Source of the DNA: Iris pallida
Lineage: Eukaryota; Streptophyta; Magnoliopsida; Asparagales; Iridaceae
Length of the DNA stretch: 64,000 bases
Reading direction: 5' to 3'
Assembly: GCA_029216955.1 (NCBI GenBank)
Contig: JANAVB010029819.1
Coordinates: 36,871,331-36,935,330 of the forward strand
The notes under the pieces were generated by a model. The model worked only from the letters and a program-made list of their open reading frames with translations. It did no database searches and was not told the origin of the DNA. Below are positions 56,600 to 64,000 of the stretch, one piece after another. How positions within the stretch are numbered: position 1 is the stretch's first letter; every line of letters begins with the position of its first letter. The position numbers and the translations under genes are program-made.

Positions 56600-57190
56600 T
56601 TGTACTTAGGTGCAAGTTGCTACATTGCTCCCCCGCACAACTTGATGAAGCTCGCACAATGTGATCGAATTGATGTCCAAAGCAGGGTGACGTGGTGCGC
56701 ATGTCACTAACTTCGTAGAACGTGTCCACTACATTGCTCACGACCATGCGCATCTCACTCAAATGATGCCACACGTCCACAGCAGTTGGTGCAACCGCTC
56801 GTGCAATTTGCTACATTGTGCCCCCGCGCAACCTGATGAAGCTTGCGCAATGTGATCAAATTGATGTCCAGAGCAGGGTGACGTGGCGCGCATGTCACTA
56901 ACTTTGTAGAATGTGTCCACTACATTGCTCACGACCATGCACATCTCACTCAAATGATGCCACGCTCCATAGCAGTTGGTGCAACCGCTCGCACAAGTTG
57001 CTACATTGCGCTCCCGCGTAACCTGATGAAACTCGCGCAATATGATCGAATTGATGTCCATAGCAGGGTGACATGGCTCGCATGCCACTAACTTCGTAGA
57101 ATATGTCCACTACATTGCCCACGACCATGCACTTCTCACTCAAATGATGCCACGCATCCACAGCAGTTGGTACAACCGCTCGTGCAAGTA
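56600..57190 (+). repeat. About 185-bp tandem repeat, three units, in the LTR U3 of copy B
   Basis: The block CCTGATGAAGCTCGCGCAAT...GATCGAATTGATGTCC recurs at 56641, 56832 and 57012 (spacing 191 and 180). The block CACTCAAATGATGCCACGC recurs between them. It lies just upstream of the TATA box. Not present in copy A. Confidence 0.9.
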
Positions 57191-57258
57191 AACAGGGGCA
57201 CGCAACCTGAGGCACGCGCAACCCAGAATAACTGCTAAACAGTTATTTCAAGAACTCT

Positions 57259-57267
57259 ATAAATAGA
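57259..57267 (+). promoter_or_regulatory. TATA box of the gypsy copy B LTR
   Basis: TATAAATAG about 225 bp before the start codon, in the same context as in copy A. Confidence 0.7.
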
Positions 57268-57484
57268 TTTTTAAATCAGTCTCAAATCATCACGAATGAT
57301 CATAATCTTCTGCTAAAGTGTTGTTGCATCCTCCAGAGGCTCGTGTCTTCGATATCACATCGTCCAAGGGATAAAGTGATCGTCTTCTGATCAGATTCTT
57401 ATAGTTGTACTTCTCCAAAAATCAATTGTACTTTTGTACTCTTTTTTAGTTTGTAGAAATCAAACTTTTGTTTTTGAAAATAAA

Positions 57485-58312
57485 ATGGCGACTCTGCTGG
57501 GTATTACTTTCTCCTCTGACGAGAAAGTGACAACTCAATGTGATACCGCGTCGATCGGCAAGACGCAGAAGACTTTGGTCGTTCAAGTCAACCAAATCGC
57601 TTATGAGGCAATGATCGGTGCTGGGGGTACCAAGCGCACTGCCGTTGCTGCTAAGAGCAAAGGGCGTACTGTATGGACTCCCAAGTCTTCTCGGCCAACC
57701 ATGGCTCCTGCACAACTTGCGCAATCTGTCTCTCGGCCAACCATGGCTCCTGCGCAACTTGCGTAATCTGTCTCTCGGCCAACCATGGCTCCTGCACAAC
57801 TTGTGTAGTCTATCTCTCGGCCAACCATGGCTCCTGCGCAACTTGCGCAGTTTGTCTTTTGGCCAACCATGGCTTATGCGCAACATGTGCAGAATTCTTC
57901 TTTGTCAATCAGAACTCATGCGCAACCTGCGCAGATTGCTTCTCTGCTAACCAGAACTCATGCACAACCCGCGCCTACTTCTTCTTCGGCTCTGAACAAA
58001 GAAAAATACCTTTTGGCTACTCCATCATCTTCTCCAGTTCTGAACTTGGGGAAGAACCTATCTAGTGAGAGTGTTAAACAAAACAAAGGGAAGCGCCCTT
58101 TGGCCTTTTTTCAACTTGCACAACCTGCGCCTATGGCCTTCCAATCACAAAACAAAAAGAAATGCCTTTTGGCTACTCCCTCATCTTCTCCAGTCCTTGA
58201 CTCGGTAGAAAGTATCTCTGGTGGCACCCATGCGCCACTCAGTATGAAAACTCTTTTGGGCAGGAACTCTACTCCTCTGAACAGAGACAATCAAATCTCT
58301 ACTAAAAAGTGA
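57485..58312 (+). pseudogene. N-terminal region (ORF1-like) of gypsy copy B, first part
   Basis: The ATG at 57485 overlaps the PBS (TGGCGACTCTGCTGG). Residues 1-60 match copy A (MATLLGITFSSDEKVTTQCD, KTQKTLVVQVNQIAYEAMI). Then come about five 14-residue units of the type SRPTMAPAQLAQSV (42-bp tandem repeat, 57690-57900). Two units contain TAA or TAG where the others have CAA or CAG. The remainder is Ser/Gln/Pro-rich, ending NRDNQISTKK at a TGA. Function unknown. Confidence 0.8.
57690..57900 (+). repeat. 42-bp coding minisatellite
   Basis: Five units of CGGCCAACCATGGCTCCTGC... encode SRPTMAPAQLAQSV. The length is a multiple of three, so copy number can change without a frameshift. Confidence 0.92.
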
Positions 58313-59169
58313 GTTCTGTTCAAACTAAGATTTTTGTCACTCAGTTGCGCCAGAGCAAGCACATGAGAACAAGTTGCATAACACAAAAAAAGATTCTGCC
58401 AAATCCCAAAAATACAACTACGGATCTTCCTACCCTGCTTATCTCAAGATCCAAGCAGGGTAAACTACTAGTATCTCAAACAAATACACAAGTAGCAGAT
58501 CTATCTGAACTGTGCACCTATCTCAACAAGCGCCAGTCAACACATACTTCAGCAAAATGCAAACAGACTGCGCCAATGGCTAACTTGCGCCAGAAGCAGA
58601 CTTCTGAAGTCAAGAACCCCTTTACCTATGCTAACCAACTCAGCACTTCATTGTACACTCAAGGAATAGGACATATCAAGAATAGGAATCATGTTCCTAA
58701 TATCATTAAAGAATATGTTCCTTCTACCTATTCTTATCCTGATGTTGTAACCGATCTCCGTGAGGTTCTTAAACAGAAGCGGAAGATCCCAAATCCGTCT
58801 CATCCAATGCATTTCCAAGAACATCACTGTAACCATCACTATCAGGTAGTTATCAAATATTGTTGTCAATCAGCTAAACGGTCTGTCTTCGACTGTTTGA
58901 ATTACTCTCAGGTTCCTCAACCGATGATACAGGATGAAGATGAATTGTTGTATGCCTCTATCATTATGATGTCTCGAAGCACTGGGGGTGGAAAACGCCC
59001 GAGACGTAATGCATCCTGCAATCCTAGTCAACAATACTTAGATCGGATTTACGAATCCGACGAAGGAGTATACCAATATACTAGATCAAGAAGCCGAGAC
59101 ACAATCGATCAAAGAAATCTTCCTTCCGACCAAAAAACAATCGGTCAAAGGGATCTTCCTTCCGACTAA
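58309..59169 (+). pseudogene. N-terminal region of gypsy copy B, second part
   Basis: In another frame from the first part. Blocks shared with copy A are SRSKQGKLLVS, TYANQLSTSLYTQGIGHIKN, NRNHVPNIIKEYVP, DLREVLKQKR and QDEDELLYASI. The C-terminal end has short duplicated units (RSRDTIDQRNLPSDQKTIGQRDLPSD). No named domain. Confidence 0.75.
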
Positions 59170-60720
59170 GAAACAATTGGTCAAAGAAATCTTCCTGATT
59201 CCAACCAAGATTTTCTCAGTCAACAGGACATCCCTATCACTTATTCTGGGGGTGGTTCCTTATATGACTTTGATGCTGATACTGAAAGTTCAGAAAGGAC
59301 CATCTTTTCTACTAGCTCGTCTTCAATGGCTAGAGAAGTGACTGATTATTCGTCATAGAAGATCAAGACGCTTCCAGTTCTAACAGTCAAGAGCAGAAAT
59401 TGCTGCTTTGGAGGATAGTTTGAAGAGCATGGTTGAGATGATGACAGGCATGCACGCGGTAATTATGACATAACATACGGTTCCACCAGTCACGAATCTA
59501 ATTCCGATCCAAGAACCTATAACAACATCAGCTCCCGTCAATATTGGTTTGGGGGTACAGTCTCCTTACACTGCTTCCATACCTGTGCAGGCTATTCCAA
59601 GTCAATATGGTGCTGAGGGTGGTACTTATCATGCAGTACCCCCTCCTAACATATCAAATCAATCCACTGCTCCACAATGATAGGGAGATACCAATGAGGT
59701 CGTAAAACTTTTACATACTCAATTTGAGGCTTTCAAACAGAAAGATGGCTTACAGAAGCTTAGGATCAAGCAGCCTTATCCCATATAATGGAAGGAAGTC
59801 CAATTTCCTTCCAAATACAAACCCCCTATTATTATGCTGTTTGATGGCAGCACATCTCCAAGTCAGTACCTCAATCACTTTGAAGTAATGAATGATCAAC
59901 TCCAGCTAAATGACGCTCTACTCTCTAGGGTGTTCGTCGGATGTTTAGCAGGTACAGCTTACGACTGGTACCGTAGTTTGCCAGATGGTTGTATAACCTC
60001 TTTCTCTGGCTGCAAACAAATGTTCCTGAAACAATTTTATGAGAGGACAAATGACATGGCTATGTCTGCTCTCATTAAAATTAAACAACGACACAATGAA
60101 ACAACTGAAAGTTTCATTGAACGATTCCGTCGTGAGGCACTCAAAATGCCTCTTGGAACTCCAAATGCTTTTACTATAGACACTTGCAAGTCGAACCTGT
60201 TACCTATAATCAGCATGTGGACCGGATCAACACAGTTCCAGGATTGGCTTTCATTTATAGTGAATACTAAAGCGACAGAAGAAAGTGCTGACAAGTTCAA
60301 ACAATTAGGTATTCAGATGCCTAATCTTGACAAAGATGAACATGCTACACCAAATAATGGTGGCCATCAGAACAACCGCAAGAGTAAAGAAACTTTGGCT
60401 ATAAATGTCAAAGGTAAAGAAACTCTAGCCGTAAATATAGGTCAACCAACACCTACTCCAACAGCACCACTACAAAGGGCACCACGTTCGAAAGAAGAAT
60501 ACTCTTTTGATGAAGATGATGTCATGAGTATCTTTGATTTTCTGATCAAGAATAATAAATTTTAACTGCCAGAGGCAAAACGGCCAAATAAAGTAGGTAA
60601 AATTGACCACCCTAAATATTGTGTTTACCACAGATTTATCGGACATTCGACTCGAGCATGTTATGAGCTTAAAGGCAAAATCCAGGAGATGGTTAATTCT
60701 GGTGCAGTTACTCTCCAACA
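59170..60720 (+). pseudogene. Gag of gypsy copy B
   Basis: The capsid core is at 59834-60565: LFDGSTSPSQYLNHFEVM, FVGCLAGTAYDWYRSLPDG, SALIKIKQRHNETTESF, FRREALKMPLGTP and SMWTGSTQFQDWLSF. The zinc-knuckle-like CVYHRFIGHSTRAC follows a TAA at 60563. The upstream acidic N-terminal part is broken by stops and frame changes between 59170 and 59830. Confidence 0.85.
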
Positions 60721-61760
60721 AATAAAAAGACTGTAACTGCTAACATTGTCTCTTTACAGTTTGGCAATTTTTTTGCTCAACTTGTACAGGACGGTGTCAT
60801 TCCCATCCCGAGAACTACTTTGGAGATTGTTAATCTCCCACCTGCACGAACTGATGGTCTTGTTCCTCTGTCTACTGATAAAAGAAAAATCATGTGGATT
60901 CATCCTGATTTAGAGGCTGATTTTGAAGCACCTTCATTAAAGTCCAAGAAAGCAACCAAATATAAGTCATGTCATATGACTTCGTTGGGTGAACATTGTC
61001 CTCCACCTTTAACTACCACTTTCACTTCTGCTCTAGATCCTTCTTCATTCTCCCCTTCTAAGACAACACAGTCAAAGCCAGAAGCCAAATATCAACCAGC
61101 TTTCCATTTGTATAGTCCACAGTCTCGTGAACTAATGACAAATATGGGATATGATCTATAAAAGGCTTTCAGCTTGAATCATGGAAAAGGATCTCTTGTT
61201 CCTCTTTCTCTATGCCTTTCACATAACCAATCTCGGGTTGGTTTGGGTTACTGGACAAACTCTTCATGTTGTCAAAAAAAACCTTCTAGAAGCAAGATCC
61301 AGGCAAAAAGTTGTAATATGGTGTCCTTCGAACCTATATCCGAAGAAGAGGCCTTAACTGGTACCAGGTCTGAAAGAATTTACCTGAGAGACTATTCAGA
61401 AGGCCAGGAGAACCCTGCTCTAGCTCCAGAGGCTCCTCTAGCATCATCTTCTCCTACTGTCAATGTTCCATCGGTTTTATCACCTCCAGTGTGACCAACT
61501 CTTCCCAAACCAATCACAGCTGACAAAGGAAAGCAGCCTGTCTGCTTTGATAAAGTATTAAAGAAGACTCTAGTTCTAGGACTTGAGAAGCCGTATAACT
61601 TTGATATACTGGCTCAACTGGCTAATACCCCAGCAAGGTTATCAATTTTTGAACTACTGCGTCTCTCAAAAGAAACTCGAGAGACATTGAGTGAAGCCTT
61701 GATGCAAGCTGATACTTGTCTAGCACTCCTCAAGAAGCCAGAGGAGGAGCCTATAACTTG
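60721..61760 (+). pseudogene. Gag-protease linker of gypsy copy B with extra G-patch-like insert
   Basis: Shares IMWIHPDLEADFEAP, MVSFEPISEEEALTGTRSE and PYNFDILAQLANTPARLSIFELL with copy A. It contains a block absent from copy A at 60960-61310, including YSPQSRELMTNMGYDL and NHGKGSL, which resembles the G-patch-like block further down at 62921-63019. Stops at 61159, 61492 and elsewhere. Confidence 0.7.
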
Positions 61761-62220
61761 CTTTCATTATCATAGTGTGATGGAGCCGATGCCCAACATC
61801 ACCTTTACACAAGATGATATGTTGTTGGAAGATAATCGTCATGACCAACCCCTCTACTTCACAGGATATGTCGATACTATGAAGGTTGATCGCATCTTGA
61901 TCGACCCTGGGTCTGCTCTCAGCATCATGCCAAAGACTTTACTAGATGCATTAAAGATTCCCGTACATAATCCTTCAACAACCATCACAACAATCTTGGG
62001 ATTTAATTCTGAAAGAAGTGAACCTTTAGGAAAGTTCCGCCTGAAAGTTCAAATAGGCAATCTTCGTACAAAGATTACTTTCTATGTGATCGACAATCAT
62101 GGCTCTTATAATACCTTGCTGGGAAGACCCTTTCTGCATGAGCATAATATTGTAACATCCACTCTATACCAATGCTTCAAATATATAGACGTCAATGGAG
62201 GGGTCCAAAAAAGTAGCTGA
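61761..62220 (+). pseudogene. Aspartic protease of gypsy copy B
   Basis: DDMLLEDNRHDQPLYFTGYV, then the active site RILIDPGSALSIMPK (D-P-G as in copy A), and the end block NTLLGRPFLHEHNIV. The protease domain itself has no stop. Confidence 0.85.
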
Positions 62221-63286
62221 CCTAAATCCTTTCAGGGGCATTGAAGCATATTATACTGATTCTCGGATGTACAAGGAAGAGTTCATGAAGGTTGTATTAG
62301 TGATAGATAGTGAGAAAGATCAAAAAGATACTTCAAAAGATGTTCTCATAATCTCCGTCAAAGGACGTACTACTCGTCCCTCTTATTCTCAGGCGTTGAC
62401 TATCCGTCTTTCCTTTCATAACAAACAGCCTCCTGCTGTAGAAAGGAAACAAAGGGAGCTCACCTCTTCTGAATCTCTTGTTATCGACCTTCGTCGTAAC
62501 AAACCTTCTCCTTCTCCTCCTCTGGTTATCAACCTTATTAAGCCTTCTGTTAAGGCCAAAAATCCTCCTTATCCTCCTCTGGTTATCAACCTTACTAAGC
62601 CTTCTGTTAAGGCTAAGAATCCTGTTATAAATGATGATGTACGAATTAATAAAGTAGCATCTCCTTTATAGTATACTGATATTTTTTATTATACTCGATG
62701 TTATTTAGAAATGCTAGATAACTTCAAACCACTTACCATAGGAGCAGTTCAACCGCTCCAAGACGAAGTATTGCTCGAACTAATGCAGGACTCCTTCTTC
62801 TTAGTTCCTTCCAGGAAGAAAGATGAACTTCCTATACTTTTTAGTAAGGAAACAGAACAGAAGATCACGCCTGATAGCGAAGAAGAAAATCACGATAACG
62901 GAAGACTTCAACTACGTCGTTATAGTCAACAATCAAAAGATATTATTCAAAATATGGGCTATAATTTTAAAGCTGGTCTCAATGGTAGTAAAGGAAGGCG
63001 AACTCATATTCGTATTTTTGCTCCAAAAGAAAAGTCACAACAATATTACAGTAAAAAGAAGCGAGGATTGGGCTCGCCAATTCCGACTCCAGAAGCCTCC
63101 AAATCCGATGAAGAAGAACGATCTAACTCTTTTGATTCTATTTCATGGGATTTAGACACTAGTGTAGGGCACGTCTATCGAGTGACTCTATCTTCTAATA
63201 TGGTAATTGTCGAGTTCTCGGAAGCTGACAAAAACTTTGCCGAAGCCTCTGAATATGATCCTTGGGCACAAAGGATGGATACTTAA
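62195..63286 (+). pseudogene. Protease-RT linker of gypsy copy B with G-patch-like motif
   Basis: The first part has KEEFMKVVLVIDSEKDQ and a duplicated Pro/Leu/Lys unit (PPLVINLTKPSVKAKNP twice, 62510-62620). After a stop at 62669 the frame resumes at 62711. It contains YSQQSKDIIQNMGYNFKAGL and GSKGRRTHIRIFAPKEK, a G-patch-like segment seen before RT in Tat/Ogre-type elements, then acidic FDSISWDLDTSVGHVYR. Confidence 0.7.
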
Positions 63287-63331
63287 TGGGAGCTTCACTT
63301 CGAGCAATGTGAGCCACCTACTGAAGATCAA

Positions 63332-64000
63332 TTGGTTCAAGTCGATGTTGCAGATGAAACCTCCCCAAAACCAATAATCGTCAGCAAAAGCCTCACTGAA
63401 ACGGATAAACAAGAACTGATCCAACTTATTAGGGAATACATTGATGTATTCGCTTGGAGCTATGAAGACATGCCGGGATTAGATCCCCAGATTGCTACCC
63501 ATAAACTCAACATTCTGTTGAATGAAAGGCCAGTCAAGCAACAACAGCATCAATTTTAACCTGACATGATGGACGCTATAGAAGCTGAAGTCAAGAAGCT
63601 CATCGCCTGTGGCTTCGTCAGAGAAGAACAATATCCGGACTGGGTGGCTAATGTTGTCCCAGTTTTGAAAAAAACAGGAAAGGTCCGAGTCTGCATTGAC
63701 TTTAGAGACCTTAATGAAGCTTGTCCCAAGGACGAATTTCCTCTTCCAATCACTAATGTCATGATCAACAATACTTGCGGATTTGAACGAATGTCTTTTA
63801 TGGATGGATTTTCAGGATATAAGCAAATCAAGATGCATCCAGAAGATGAGGAACATACATCTTTTCACACTCCTCTTGGAGTCTATTGCTACATTGTTAT
63901 GTCGTTTGGTCTCAAAAATGCTGGTGCAACTTATCAGCGGGCCATGAGTACTATCTTTCGTGATCATTTGTGAAAGACAGTTAAATACTATGTAGATGAT
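63332..64000 (+). pseudogene. Reverse transcriptase of gypsy copy B (5' part)
   Basis: YIDVFAWSYEDMPGLDP, FVREEQYPDWVANVVPVLKK, RVCIDFRDLNEACPKDEFPL, SFMDGFSGYKQIKM (first catalytic Asp), MSFGLKNAGATYQRAM, and finally YYVDD (catalytic pair) on the last codons of the window. There are two stops (63557 and 63971). The rest of pol is outside the window. Confidence 0.9.

Larger units (their letters stand above)
56312..57482 (+). repeat. 5' LTR of gypsy copy B
   Basis: Starts TGTAGAAGCTAAAAAAATCAAG, a relative of the copy A LTR start, and ends before AAATGGCGACTC. The U3 contains about 185-bp tandem repeats (56600-57190). TATA box TATAAATAG at 57259-57267. Confidence 0.72.
56312..64000 (+). mobile_element. 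Ty3/gypsy retroelement, Ogre/Tat-like, copy B (runs off window)
   Basis: 5' LTR (56312-57482), PBS at 57486, N-terminal region, gag, linker, protease, a second linker with a G-patch-like motif, then reverse transcriptase to the window end. Homologous throughout to copy A but with pol. It is inserted in the endonuclease of a LINE. Reading is spread over two frames with several stops. The RT signature FRDLNEACPKDEFPLPI and GFSGYKQIKM supports the Ogre/Tat lineage. Confidence 0.9.

Overview
This window looks like nuclear DNA from a flowering plant with a large, repeat-rich genome. The evidence is a plant acyl-ACP desaturase gene fragment with plant-type splice sites, plus nested plant transposable elements: Ty3/gypsy of two lineages, SIRE-like Ty1/copia, L1-type LINEs with an RNase H domain, a CACTA transposon, MITEs and long (TA)n tracts. 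I see no rRNA, no intact tRNA, no CRISPR and no bacterial-type operon. The only host gene I can support is the desaturase at 34354-35042 (minus), and it lacks its last exon here. The species cannot be named from this sequence.

Layout, left to right. 1-9717 (minus) is an Ogre/Tat-like gypsy element (copy A) reduced to LTR, gag and protease, split by a solo LTR (3624-7915, TSD GATAC). 9718-13680 is the 3' half of a SIRE-like copia element: RNase H, an extra env-like ORF and a 3' LTR full of interrupted palindromes. 13681-15680 is minus-strand LTR-like sequence. 15681-16342 and 27033-31267 are the RT piece, the integrase and the 3' LTR of a Tekay/Del-like chromovirus. Between those pieces, at 16343-27032, sits a non-coding long-LTR element (LARD type) with two nearly identical LTRs of about 4.2 kb. 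31268-33545 is a broken LINE. 33546-35500 holds the desaturase fragment, a MITE and small repeats.

35490-45790 is a large inverted-repeat element whose left arm was hit by a complete CACTA transposon (35773-44691, TSD ATC) carrying decayed TNP2-type and Transposase_24-type genes. 46055-48948 is another solo LTR (TSD ATTGG) that contains a palindromic MITE sitting inside a (TA)n tract. 48949-51730 has nothing recognisable. 51731-52172 is one end of a second CACTA-like element with 40-bp repeats, cut by a nearly full-length but decayed LINE (52173-56311). 56312-64000 is copy B of the Ogre/Tat-like element on the plus strand, running to the catalytic YVDD of its reverse transcriptase at the window edge.

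Almost every coding region is dead. Many of the stops are TAG codons where a sister copy or the family has CAG or TGG, as expected from deamination of methylated cytosine. The most interesting signals are a short exon-like peptide conserved between diverged LTRs of one family, dense motif fields inside those LTRs, the palindrome array of the copia LTR, the gag-protease-only derivative, and the foldback element split by CACTA.
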